From Pollenia angustigena (Eukaryota > Arthropoda > Insecta > Diptera > Polleniidae): 64,000 nt of DNA. This document shows positions 1 through 50,546 of this stretch, piece by piece. The DNA is taken from contig OV884057.1 in NCBI GenBank assembly GCA_930367215.1, forward strand, positions 244,306,830 to 244,370,829, given 5' to 3'. The notes beneath the pieces were generated by a model. The model saw nothing but the letters and a program-made list of their open reading frames with translations, was not told the origin of the DNA and did not search any database. The position numbers were made by a program, and so were the translations under genes. How positions within the stretch are numbered: the stretch's first letter is position 1; the number at the start of each line of letters is the position of its first letter.

Positions 1-1271
1 AATGGAAGTATTTTTTTTAAATTACCATTGGGGTCAAAAAAAAAAAAAAAAACAAGTAAGAAATTGCGCTTTATTTGTTATCGAGTAATGATTATTGAGT
101 TGAAATATTTGCTTTTGTTTGAAAGATTGAATACATCAATCAAAGCAAATAAATTATTAATTCAATTAAAAGGGGAAAAACTTGTCACTGTCAAAATAAT
201 ATAAGTAGCTTTAAGGTAGCTTAGAATAACGGTTTCTGTAAGCTGATGGGCAAGAAATTATGACAAATATATTAATTATACAAATGCTTTAGAGTTAGCA
301 CCACCTAGAAGATTTCTGTAGAAAATTCATAGGCATCCGTTTGAAATAAATTTTTCATAAGGATCAAAAACTGTGCTTGTTGGCTTACGGCTCAAAAACT
401 ATCCCTTACAAAACTACTTTCTAGTAAGCAGTAAAAGTCATAAGCACAAACTTAACTAATTACATGAGTTTTGTTACTGCTGTTGTAAGACAAAGTTTAT
501 TAAAATACCCTAAATGAAATCTTCGATATATGAGGATTTAACAACCAGGGAAAAAGCAATCAATATTCACAATGAGATGTTGGTAATCACCCATCAGATA
601 ACACCTTTTTTTATGAAATGACTTTAGAAATTGGACTTATTAGAAACTTAGCTTAAATATTCATTCTCTTCCCGGTAAGCAGTAGTTTTTTTCTTCAGAT
701 ACGACATAAACGACTTCAGCAGTATAATATTAATTAAATTCAATTAAGTTTATAAAAATTTTCAGTTGTGGGGCATTAATTACATAGTCGGTCAAGACCG
801 ACTATAAATTCTTTGTTTTTTTGTGTATAGAAATATAAATTAGATACAATTACATTTGTTTTAAGAATATGTTTATTTAAAATATAATAAATTTAAATAA
901 TTTACATAACAGTTCTCCTGATGTTTTTTTTAAAGGGGGATAAATGGGTTCGAAGTTTTTTTAAGATATATTAATTATAATATGTTTGTATGTCCTTATC
1001 ATTCTTAGTTTAGTTTTGGTATTATTATTTTTAAACATTAACAATAACATTTTTCTTTTTAAATTATATATGGGCTTTTATTAAAAAGATATAGGCAATA
1101 AAATGTACAAAAATGTTAAACAGTTTAGAAAAAAATTCAATAGAAATAGCACTTATCCCACAAATATTAGCAGTACTTTTGAAGGATTTACCTTGTGATA
1201 CACAAGGATCTAGCTGGTTTTTGGATATTCTTTAGAAATAACTCAAGTGAAAATTAGTTAATTTTTTGTTA
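1..1271. other. AT-rich flank, nothing recognised
   Basis: Read on both strands: no coding frame, RNA gene or clear inverted repeat is apparent. Confidence 0.5.
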
Positions 1272-1929
1272 CACTCAATTCACATGAGGGCTTTTACGAC
1301 GTCGTTTTATCTTGATTCCCTTTTAAAGCAACTTCCAAAATCTCTTTGCGTTCATACGATGATTTTTGGTTGCATGTCTTTTTTTTATTTACAGTATGGC
1401 CTTGATTACCCGTCATTCGATTAACCGGCAGCTTCAATAAAATGGAAAACAAACATTTTTTTGCACTGATTTAAATTGCCTCTATTATCCGAAATTATAA
1501 ACAAATTTTTTTTTTTTCGTTAAATTTTGAACAATCAAAAGAAATTTAAATAAACGAAGAAAGAGAATATCTTAACGGTGTGGAAGCATGTTCTGCCAAA
1601 TTTACTTTTTTCCTCATGTTTACATAATAAAACGTTATATATTTACATAAAATAAGAAACACACCAAAAAAAATAAATAATCAAGAATTCTGCCGATCCC
1701 GTCTATTATCGATAATCGAGGTCTCACTGTATTTTCAACCACACACTTCAAAGTAAGAAAAAGAATAAAACGTAAACAGAAAAAGTTAAAAGAGAAATGT
1801 AAAAAACGACATGCAAAATACAAAACGAGACATTTTGTTAACCCCTCTTTCTTTTCTACACCGCTCACCAACAAACCAAAAGAGACGTCGACAAAGCGAC
1901 GTCGTAAAAGCCCTCATCTAAACTGAGTG
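1272..1929. mobile_element. 658-bp TIR element with TTA target duplication
   Basis: The terminal inverted repeats are about 37 bp. The left end starts CACTCAATTCACATGAGGGC and the right end is its near-complement, both running into TTTTACGACGTCG. TTA lies immediately outside both ends (1269-1271 and 1930-1932), which fits the 3-bp TWA duplications of PIF/Harbinger-type elements. There is no transposase, so it is non-autonomous. It sits in or just beyond the Syt1 3' UTR. Confidence 0.75.
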
Positions 1930-2941
1930 TTAGTTTAACTTAATTTAAAATTTTAAAAATTTCTTGAAAAGCATTAAGATCAAAGTTTCTAAAATCCATT
2001 TTGGCGAGTTTTTTTTTTTAAATATATCATTACACTCAGTTTCGTTAAAAAAAACTTATTTTTCAATAAGGTTACCACTAGCAAAACTGTTTTTAATGAA
2101 AAAACTTTCGAACATATTTTGATTACTTCAACCATTTTATTGTAACAGACAACCATATTATTGTTAAAACAGTCTTCGTTTAGATAATAATAAACATATT
2201 TTGATTGCCTCCGATCTTAGTATGATTTAACATGTCATTTTTATGTTTACCACAAATAACAGCTTGGTTGTCTACAAACGCTTGTCATAACATAGTCAAC
2301 GGTAACTTTAAGATAGTTGTTGATTTCTTATAGAGGACTGATTATCCCATAATATGATTGTATGTGACAGTAATGTCGTTTAAATAACCAAAACAAGTTT
2401 GAAATTTTTCCCAAAAATAGCTTTATAAGAGGTAAATATAGAAAAATATGTTTTTTTTTTACCAAATATGATTTTTTCTATTGAATTTTTTTTTCACTGT
2501 ATTTTGTATTTGTATTAGACACAGCAACATACATACATACAAACGTTAAAAGTATCGAGTTTAATTTTCGGTCACAGAAATACAAAAGGAAACGATTTTT
2601 TTTTAACCAAAATTATAGCTGTATAAATTTTTCATTTTTTTTTAGGTTAAGTTTGTCAAATTTATTTTTACAACAAACAACAAAATCAGAAATTTACAAA
2701 ATCAAATAATTAGCTTAAAAATTTTAAATTATTATAATAATAATCAACATTTTGTATATAGTTTTTTTTTGTAATTATTTTTGTGATCGTTTAAAGGTAA
2801 AGTAAGTGTTTGTTTGTTTATTTTTTTTTACTAAAATTTAACAACTTTGAAATTGATTTTCAATATAGATAATTAATAATAACTTTAATTTGTTTAAAAT
2901 AGTTTTTGTTTTTTTTTGGGATTTTCTTTTTTAATATATAT

Positions 2942-2979
<38 letters not shown>

Positions 2980-3926
2980 TTAAAGGAAAAGCTGTTTATA
3001 CTTTCATTTTTGACTTTTAATTTACGTTTAAGACAACTTGTTAATAATATTTCAATGAAAAGTATACTGAAAATATTATATTGTCTTTGGAAATTTGTTA
3101 TATGTTTTGAAAAAGAAAAACTTTAAATAATAAAATGAATCTTGTAAATTCTCGCGGCGCGACTTGAAAATATTTAAACTTATTTCATTGATTTATAACT
3201 CTTAGATAAGTACAAATATTTTACAGTTTCTTTTTTGTTGTTGTTTGTCTTGTAATGTAGTAAGTAGTATTTATCTTGTATATTTGATTGTATTTCGTTA
3301 ATTTTTTTCCTTTAATTATGTATTACTTAAATGTTTTAATATGAGAATGGTGGCCATCTTTGTTTTAACTTTTTTCTTCTTCTTTTGTATCTTGTATGCT
3401 TAATGTTATCGTATGTATGAGTAACATAGACTATGTAAATATGTATATTTTAATTTATTTTAATATTAAATATTATAGCTACTATAAGATGCTGGTACTA
3501 TTTTGTTGTTGCTGTTGTTGTTTATTAATGACGGTTTTGATGTGTGATTTATATAGTTTGCTGTTGTTGTATTGAACATTTTGTATTGTAAAAAGTCAAA
3601 CGAGAAGGAAACAAACGAAACCAAAAAAATTGATTGATATCCTTAAATTGTAAAAAAGTAAGTACATATGTGTGTGTGTGTAAGTGTTTTTGTTTTTCTT
3701 TTAAAATTTGTATTATTACAACAAACTTTTTTTTTCTTAAGCAAAAGTTCTAGCTTACTTTTTTTTTATTATTAGTTTAGCTTGTAAATAACAATGTCAA
3801 TCAATTTTTTTCGCATCGTTTTAGTTTCTCTTCTTAACTTCTCCTCCACTTTTTATTTGCATTTCCCATGAATATTTGTGTTTTATTTTGTTGTTGCTAT
3901 TAGGTTTAAGTTAAGCTTGATCCTTT
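1930..3926 (-). other. Probable Syt1 3' UTR and downstream flank
   Basis: This AT-rich, non-coding sequence follows the Syt1 stop codon. It holds TTG/TGT-rich stretches, many T-runs that become A-runs in the transcript, and a GA microsatellite. The 3' end of the mRNA cannot be placed because AATAAA-like words are too frequent in this composition. No open frame of interest is present on either strand. Confidence 0.5.
2941..2976. repeat. (GA)n microsatellite
   Basis: About 17 GA dinucleotides occur here in the likely 3' UTR of Syt1. In the transcript they read as (TC)n. Confidence 0.9.
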
Positions 3927-43576
<39,650 letters not shown>

Positions 43577-44114
43577 GATGATCTGTTACTGTTGTCAATG
43601 AAAATAATTAAATTTGTTGTTACTATTATTTGGTTTTATTTATTATATCTATTTAAGAGAATTATTGTTGTAAATATTTTGTGTATCAGCTTTTCGTTTA
43701 TAAATGTAACGTTTTAATTTTTAGATTTATTTTGTTATATTCTTACGATATTAAATTTAGTTAAGAAGTATTTGTAGTTTTGATAATGGGTTGATTAGGA
43801 ACACCATTTATTATATGCCATTTATTTATTTTGCATTTTTGTAGCGCTTACATCACTGTACAGATTGTTTTAGAAAGAACGGGATCTCACAATGCTTGAT
43901 AAGTGGTTGGCCGGCAATACTTTCTTAATAGTTTTATATTGTTATTGTAAAAAAATTCCGTAAGTGCCTTGGAGACATTCAAATAAACCACCAAGCATTG
44001 CGATGCTTAACCATGACGGCCAACATAAAACAAATGACGCCTTTTTGTCAAGCATAACGCGGCAATCAAACAAACCCACTCGTCAAAAAAAAAAAAAAAA
44101 AAAAAAAAATCTTT
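43577..44114. other. Upstream of the Syt1 start codon
   Basis: Probably the end of a 5' UTR intron, because the transcript-sense sequence just before the ATG gives CAACAG/TAACAG acceptors. No further exon can be placed. A-run at about 44090-44109. Confidence 0.4.
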
Positions 44115-44283
44115 TGATTTTCTTCGGGTATGTGTGAAACGGTAGCAAAGTTCTATGGTGAATTAAAATTTCTACGCTAATGTAAAATGTATACTAGCCC
44201 CCAGGGCTAGTGAAATTTTATTCACCTCAACAGTGTCAAAATTTTACATCCATGAGTACTTTGCTACCGTTTCACACGAAGGG
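44115..44283. mobile_element. 169-bp hairpin MITE
   Basis: The arm TGTGTGAAACGGTAGCAAAG (about 44131-44150) is inverted at the right as CTTTGCTACCGTTTCACACG (about 44259-44278). CTTCGGG and CGAAGGG extend the outer ends. The centre has another small palindrome (CTAGCCCCCAGGGCTAG). The target duplication is unclear. Confidence 0.7.
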
Positions 44284-45495
44284 TGTGCAAAGCTGATTGC
44301 ATGTACGTGTAACGGTAAAAGTTCAAAAACACAAACACACAAAAAAACTTGAGGATTAATTTAAACGACTCCAGAGCACTTAAGTTCCCCTTTTACAAAG
44401 CAAAAAAAAAAAAAAGAAAGACAGACAAAGTTTGTTCGCGAGGTGCTGAAGAGGTAGAGTGTGTTCCACTCTTTACCATTTTCTCATTGTTGCTTAACAT
44501 AATTTTTCTTACATTACTGTCATTTCAGTATTACTGCGCGTAAATGCTCATCAACATCAAGAGCGACAAAGGAAACGAAAACTGTTTATCCGGCCACTAA
44601 TTTTGCGATTGTAAATAGTTAAGGCAAGTTCAAAAGAGAATTAGAAAATGTCTGCCTTTCAATTTCTGTGTTGTAAAAGGGTCTAAGTGAAAAAGTCTTA
44701 CAATAAAAACAAGTAGATTTTCCAAATTAAAATCTTAAGCCAACTTGTTTATATGATACTTTGTACCTAATGCTAGTATTTTGATTACTCTGTAACTAAT
44801 ACATGTGTCAAATAAGTCTATCAGCGCTTTATCCAAATCGACCCATTTCAATCTAGAGCGAATGTTATTGGGTTTAATTAATTTCGAGGTCGTTTTATGT
44901 AAACGAAATTTTCAATGAGCTCATAAATTTATATTTTCAGAGAAGAAAATTCTAGTGGTAAAAATTCAAAAAATAAGGAAAAATTCTGTGATAAAGTTAA
45001 ATTAATTTGAAGGTCAAATCTTTTAAATTTAGAGAAAGTGATAATATTTTTTTAGTATGTATTGAACTAATTTTTTTTTGTGGTTTTAAAACTCCTTGTG
45101 GTAAATTTAAAATATAAAAAATCGCAGAGTAAAATTTTGTGATTACGAATTTCGCTTAACATAACGAATTTGTCGGTATAAATTTGCTGTGTTAATTCGT
45201 CATATAAAGTACAATAACGACGAAAAAACAGATGTTATAATTGTTTGTTTGAAAAGAGAAAAAATAGTGTGGCCATATTTAAAAAATTATACTTAAAATT
45301 TTAAATGCTATAAAATAAAAATAAAACAATTTTCAAAGTATAAATTAACTTTATATGGACATTTCTTTCTAAAGGTTCACCGAAACCAACAATTTAAAAG
45401 TTATTAACAGCATATTTTGTTTTGTTATGTGTGTATTTTCACTTGTTAAATGTGTTATATTAATATTTTTCGGCTTGAGGTCTGTTTCATAAAAT
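44284..45495. other. Upstream region: no gene seen
   Basis: AT-rich; no coding frame or RNA gene recognised. It might include regulatory or 5' UTR sequence of Syt1, but nothing marks it. Confidence 0.4.
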
Positions 45496-45695
45496 AACAA
45501 AATGAGATTAGATAACAGGGATAAGTTTATATTAGATAAATTTAATAAGACGAAAAGTTTTTTAAAGAGAAATAAGAATATATTAGTATTAAAGGCAGAT
45601 AAGGGTAACACAACCGTGGCTTGATGGCGTGAATTGATAATATCATAGAAGATGATACAAAATTTAAGGTAATCAATGGGGATCCTACGAATAGA

Positions 45696-47252
45696 TTGGA
45701 GAAAACTAATAATGAAATTACAGAAGAACTTTTTAGGCAAACAATTATTTCCGTATCCGAAAGATATAAACTAAAAACGAATATTGCTACTTCTCCAAAA
45801 CTTTATGGTTTACCAAAAATCCACAAGGTTGGTTTTCCTTTGAGGCCAATATGCTCTTTTATTAACTCACCTTCTTATGAATAGTGTAGATATTTAACTA
45901 ATATTTTAAAAAGAATAACTGAACATTCTATATATAATGTTAAAGATTCATTGCAATTTAAAGAGAAGTTAAGTAATCATTGTATACAAACAAATGAAAA
46001 GTTAATTTCATTAGATGTGGCATCTCTATTTCCTAGTGTACCAGCCACTTTAGCACTTGAAATAATAGAGCAAAAATGGAACATAATAGAGCAATATACG
46101 AAAATTGACAAGGCGTTGTTTTTAAGAATTTTAAAGTTTTGTATAGAGGATAACAGATACTTTAGTTGTAATGGGAAAGTATATACACAACTGAAGGGAC
46201 TTCCAATGGGATCTCCTGCTTCTCCAATTGTAGCAGATATTGTAATGGAAAGATTACTTAATACATCCATTGCAAAATTAAATATTAAACCCAAAATAAT
46301 GATAAAATATGTTGATGATATATTTTGCATTATTAATGAATGTGGGGTAGATAACTTGTTAGACACATTTAATGGGTTTAATAGTTATATTAAATTCACT
46401 TTGGAAATGGAAAGTAACTCAAAATTACCTTTTTTGGATACTTTAGTAATAAGAAAGGGAAATAAATTGTTAATAGATTGGTATCAAAAACCAACAGCAT
46501 CAGGCAGAATTATTAATTATTATTCAGGACACAGTAAAAGAATTATTTTAAATACTGCTAGAAATTTGATTAATAGGGTACTAACAATTAGTGACAAGGT
46601 TTATCACAGGAAAAACATAATTAAAATTAGAAATATATTAAGGGAAAACTATTTTCCAAATAGTTTAAGTTATGGATTAATAAATCAATATAATGATAGG
46701 AGTAATGGGAATACAAGAATTAGTAGTACAATAGAACCAATGATATATAAATCATTATCATACATATCCAATGTTTCGGAAAGAATAAAAGAATCGGGAA
46801 TCTTTGACACTGATAAATATAAGGAAGCATACAAAGCTTATAACACATTGAACAGTTTATTTAGCAAGACAAAATATAGAACTAGTAAATGGGATATGTC
46901 AAACATTGTTTACAAAATTCCTTGCAAGGGAAATGATAATGAAAGTTGCAACCAAGTTTACGTAGGTACAACGAAGAACAAATTAAGGACTAGAATTGCG
47001 GGACATAGATCCGATCAAAAATATAGGGACATTAATTCTAAGAAGACAGCATTATGTCATCATTGTTATCAATCTAATCACTATCCAAATTTTGAAGAAG
47101 TATCGGTTTTAAACACTGAAACTAACTACAAACGCAGATACATATTGGAAATGTTACACATAATTAATACACCAACGGCACAGAGAATAAACTTTAAAGC
47201 AGACACAGAACATATAGCGAATAATTATAGGAATTTAGTTATTAAGGAATAG
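45696..47252 (+). pseudogene. Penelope-like reverse transcriptase with GIY-YIG endonuclease
   Basis: One reading frame spans 45696-47252 with a single internal TAG at 45882-45884, where copy 2 has TTG (Leu). The 433 codons after the stop (from 45951) hold RT motif A (SLDVASLFPSVP, 20-31), motif B (GLPMGSPASP, 83-92) and the YVDD catalytic box at 120-123. The C-terminal GIY-YIG nuclease has VYKIPC at 320-325, VYVGTTKNKLRTR at 337-348, and the probable catalytic Glu in RRYILEMLH (400). The enzyme would prime reverse transcription at a nicked target. The N-terminal part before 45696 is out of frame. This is the best preserved mobile-element gene in the window, though not intact. Confidence 0.9.
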
Positions 47253-47288
47253 AAGATTAGATATAATAATATAAATATTGGTATATAG

Positions 47289-47347
47289 CAGCCTTGGAAC
47301 AAGAGGGTTCAATTTGTTACATGAAAACTAGGACCTTCTTGTCCTTA
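47289..47347 (+). repeat. Penelope 3' hairpin segment
   Basis: CCTTGGAACAAGAGGGTTC and AGGACCTTCTTGTCCTTAGG form an imperfect hairpin 40-100 bases past the RT stop codon. Its right side resembles the right arm of the isolated hairpin at 6021-6098. Confidence 0.5.
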
Positions 47348-47696
47348 GGCCACGACATACATATTATTTTGTAACTATGAAAATAAGTTTAATTATGTAT
47401 GTAAGATAAGATAAAAATAAGTTTAGTTTTAAAAAAATTTTTATTTTATAGGAATTTTCATTAGCCAAAACATTTTTTTATTATTGTAAATATGGTTTTC
47501 GAATTAGGTTTATAGATAGAAAATTTTTTCAGTTTATGTATATGAATTGTTATTCTTTAGTTAAATTTTTATTTTTTGTTATAATGGTTTTTGAAAAATT
47601 TTTTATGACAAATAGGTTTTTGAATTTAATTTCTGACAATAATTTTTTCATAATTTTGTTATCGTTTTTTTGTTATTATTCAAATTTGTTAATTTC

Positions 47697-47745
47697 CTGA
47701 CGATGCTAACCAAAGGTTAGCGAAATATTGAAGAAAATAAATATA
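47697..47745 (+). ncRNA. Hammerhead-ribozyme-like core in the Penelope junction
   Basis: CTGACGA (47697-47703), a perfect 7-bp stem GCTAACC/GGTTAGC with an AAA loop (47705-47721), then GAAA (47722-47725). This is the CUGANGA-stem II-GAAA core of a hammerhead. A short stem III can form (ATATT 47725-47729 with AATAT 47740-47744), leaving A47745 as the cleavage-site base. Stem I is not convincing in this copy. Hammerheads are known at the pLTR-like repeats of Penelope elements, and this lies exactly at the junction of the two copies. Confidence 0.6.
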
Positions 47746-47861
47746 ATTTTTTATAAAAAAAGACATCAAGCTTAAATAATTAAAAATAATTATAAAATAA
47801 AGGTCAAATAAGAATAAATATCAATTGAAAATCAAGAGCACGAAGAGATTCAGAATTCAAT

Positions 47862-48966
47862 ATGTCGTATAATAAATTTAAGAAGAATCAACAAACAAGA
47901 AGTTTAATTAATAAATACAAAGCTATAAGGGACCGAATTATAAAAACAAAATCATCAATAGTTTTCTTAATAAGATGCAGGAATACAGGGATTATGCCAA
48001 AATTTATATCAAATTCAAAAAAGAACATAACAAATATATATGAGATGGATAGGAGACTTCCGGAGATTCAAAAAACTAGTTATAAGTATGAACACGAATT
48101 ACAGAATTAGATTTTAAGATTAACACTTAAACAAAAACACAAAATACTGAAGCTTTTTCAAAAAGATTTGGAGATAGTGATTGGAAATTTACAAAGATGT
48201 TTAACGGAAGAGGAAATTAGACAATTTCTTAAGTTTGAAGAGAGAGTTGAGGCTTCTTTAAATGAAAAGGTAAGAAGTATTCATAGAAAAAAATATGATA
48301 GACTGATAGAATTAAAGAATGAAGAATTAGGAATTAGAGTTAATAATAAATAAAACTCGGGAGGATATTCCAAGGGATGTTAAGTGGATGCTATCATTAG
48401 GACCAAAATATGTTTTACCAGTTACGAGGGAAAATTTCGATAAGCTAATAATGATAACAGAAGGAGAGGATTTAGTTCAAACCATAGAGGAGAAGGAAGA
48501 TCAAGAAATAGCTAGAAATAAATTAACAACTATTTTGGACAATCGTTTAAACAAAATGAGATTAGATAACAGGGATAAGTTTATATTAGATAAATTTAAT
48601 AAGACGAAAAGTTTTTTAAAGAGAAATAAGAATATATTAGTATTAAAGGCAGATAAGGGTAACACAACCGTGGATATGTATAAAGCAGATTATGACATAA
48701 GAATTGATAATATCATAGAAGATGATACAAAATATAAGGTAATCAATAGGGATCCAACGAATAAATTGGAGAAAACTAATAATGAAATTATAGAAGAACT
48801 TTTTAGGCAAAAAATTATTTCCGTATCCGAAAGATATAAACTAAAAACGAATATTGCTACTTCTCCAAAACTTTATGGTTTACCAAAAATCCACAAGGTT
48901 GGTTTTCCTTTGAGACCAATATGCTCTTTTTTTAACTCACCCTCTTATGAATTGTGTAGATATTAA
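47862..48966 (+). pseudogene. Penelope ORF, N-terminal part of copy 2
   Basis: It starts MSYNKFKKNQQTRSLINKYK (47862), Lys/Arg rich. A TAG at 48108 interrupts the frame, which continues to NNK at 48353. A one-base shift near there leads into KTREDIPRDVKWMLSLGPKYVLP and on through 48388-48966. The later part carries LVLKADKGNTTV, a typical early block of Penelope RTs, and LYGLPKIHKVGFPLRPICSF. It stops at a TAA at 48964, where copy 1 has TTA in the same codon position. The start codon choice is a guess. Confidence 0.8.
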
Positions 48967-49032
48967 ACTAATATTTTAAAAAGAATAACTGAACATTCTA
49001 TATATAATGATAAAGATTCATTGCAATTTATA

Positions 49033-49195
49033 CTTTATATTATATTCAACATTTTTTTTTTTTATTTTTTCGAATTTATTTCTGAAAAATTGAAGGAATA
49101 GAACTATTACAAAAAAGCTTTATAATATACATAACTGAAATTTAGCTCATAGAATAAATTCGAAAAAAAAAAAAAATGTTGAATATAATATAAAG
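49033..49195. mobile_element. 163-bp MITE with 25-45-bp arms and TA duplication
   Basis: Left end CTTTATATTATATTCAACAT, right end ATGTTGAATATAATATAAAG, both continuing into T/A runs and CGAATTTATT/AATAAATTCG. TA flanks both ends (49031-49032, 49196-49197), as for Tc1/mariner-type insertions. It marks the point where Penelope copy 2 stops. Confidence 0.88.
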
Positions 49196-49461
49196 TAATC
49201 TTCGGAAGGAAATAATTCCCAGTTTCTATTTGTTAAAATAGTTTAGTTAAATACCTGCAATTTATAAAGTAGCACTATCCAGTGAGACACAAAGAATGCT
49301 GACGAAGGCCGTAGCGGACCAGAAAATGCATTACATTCTGCTGGTGTCTAATAATTGTAAATTTTTCTCTACATAAAATATACCTCATTGCTTTCCAAAG
49401 GAAAGCTAAGGTAAAATGTAACAAGAAAATACAATATAATAGTCTGGTAGTGTATAAAGTC

Positions 49462-49577
49462 ATTTCTGAAAAATTGAAGGAATAGAACTATTACAAAAAA
49501 GCTTTATAAAATACAAAACTGAAATTTAGCTCATAGAATAAATTCGAAAAATGAAAAAAAAAATGTTGAATCTAAAA
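49462..49577. mobile_element. Second, left-truncated copy of the same MITE
   Basis: It matches the interior and right arm of 49033-49195 from ATTTCTGAAAAATTGAAGG to AATGTTGAATCTAAAATTA. The left arm is missing. Confidence 0.8.
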
Positions 49578-50546
49578 TTAAGGAAAATTTAAATAGTATC
49601 TTGGAAGCCTTTTCACAAACAGACACATTTCATACAGTTTTGCTTTCGCCTTCAAAGAGCAAGCAGGCACTTCCTTGGCAGAATCCACGTTTTAATTTTT
49701 TTTATCTTCTGGTTTCTTCACAATTTTTTTCCCATTTTATTTGATGCAAATCTCACATCTTAACAACTATTTTAAATGTAAATTTATTAATTTCTTGTTG
49801 TGGTTTAAATATGGAATACAAGTACGAGTACGTGTATGTCATGAACGTTTGTTTATACATTCATAAGTATAACTTTGTATAAGTGTAAAAGATTTTATGC
49901 GTGTGTAAGTAAATGTTCGTGTTGTGCTCATGTAATTTATTTTATTTTATTTATAGTTTTACATAGAAGTGCATTATTTTAATTGTTAGTTTTATTATTC
50001 TATTCACCAGATGTTTAGAATTTACTCATATTTATGCATATCTTTTTCCTTGTTCACCCTTTTACTATTTTCACTTTCTCAGTTTCTTTAGTTCTTCTAG
50101 CAAACACTTGAAGGTAGATTTTTTTTCTTTCTATTTTGCAGAATTGCAAATGTATTCTTGTGTGGGTTTATGAAGGCTGATATTAAAAACTTAACCAAAT
50201 ACTATTTTTCTAAATTATGGAAAAATAATCATAAATGCGATAAAATAATGAATGTAAAGAATATAAGAACAAATATGTTAAAATTAATTTGAAATACAAA
50301 AGCTCTGTTCACACCTTTTAAATATTTGACGTCCTATACGTAACCACTGCTTGTATGAAAAAATTATTTGCTTTTGCAAAATGTTTGGCTAAATCAGACA
50401 TCATTAAACAGTTTCTAAATTATATTACACAATTATATTCTTACAAATAAAGTTAAGTAAAACAATAGAAATTGTTAAAAATAACGCTTTATTTAAACAA
50501 TTTACTGGTCAGGTTTTTTTTCGTCAAATATTTGTTAGGTATCAAC
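49578..50546. other. Upstream region: no gene seen
   Basis: AT-rich; nothing supported on either strand. Confidence 0.45.

Larger units (their letters stand above)
45496..47760 (+). mobile_element. Penelope-like retroelement, copy 1 (5'-truncated)
   Basis: It starts abruptly inside the coding region: the bases from 45496 match those from about 48550 in copy 2. It runs through the RT and GIY-YIG endonuclease and a 3' segment with a hairpin (47289-47347). It is followed directly by the 5' region and N-terminal coding part of a second copy. A 5'-truncated unit joined head-to-tail to another unit is the typical Penelope arrangement. Near 45620 a stretch present in copy 2 is replaced by about 12 unrelated bases, breaking the frame. 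Confidence 0.85.
47690..49031 (+). mobile_element. Penelope-like retroelement, copy 2 (5' part only)
   Basis: It contains the 5' region and N-terminal coding half of the same family as copy 1 and stops at TTGCAATTTA (49030), directly beside the MITE at 49033. The overlap with copy 1 (about 48550-49030 against 45496-45960) is nearly identical apart from the replaced stretch. The RT catalytic motifs and endonuclease are missing here. Confidence 0.85.

Noticed and set aside
43577..43620. Definite 5' UTR splice acceptor before the Syt1 ATG
   Set aside because: CAACAG and TAACAG are plausible, but no upstream exon or donor can be identified without transcript data.
45369..45740. 123-codon minus-strand frame
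   Set aside because: It overlaps the Penelope copy 1 start in antisense. Its Phe/Leu/Ile-rich composition follows from A-rich sense DNA.
45977..46366. 129-codon minus-strand frame opposite the Penelope RT
   Set aside because: It is the antisense shadow of the RT motifs and has no independent family features.
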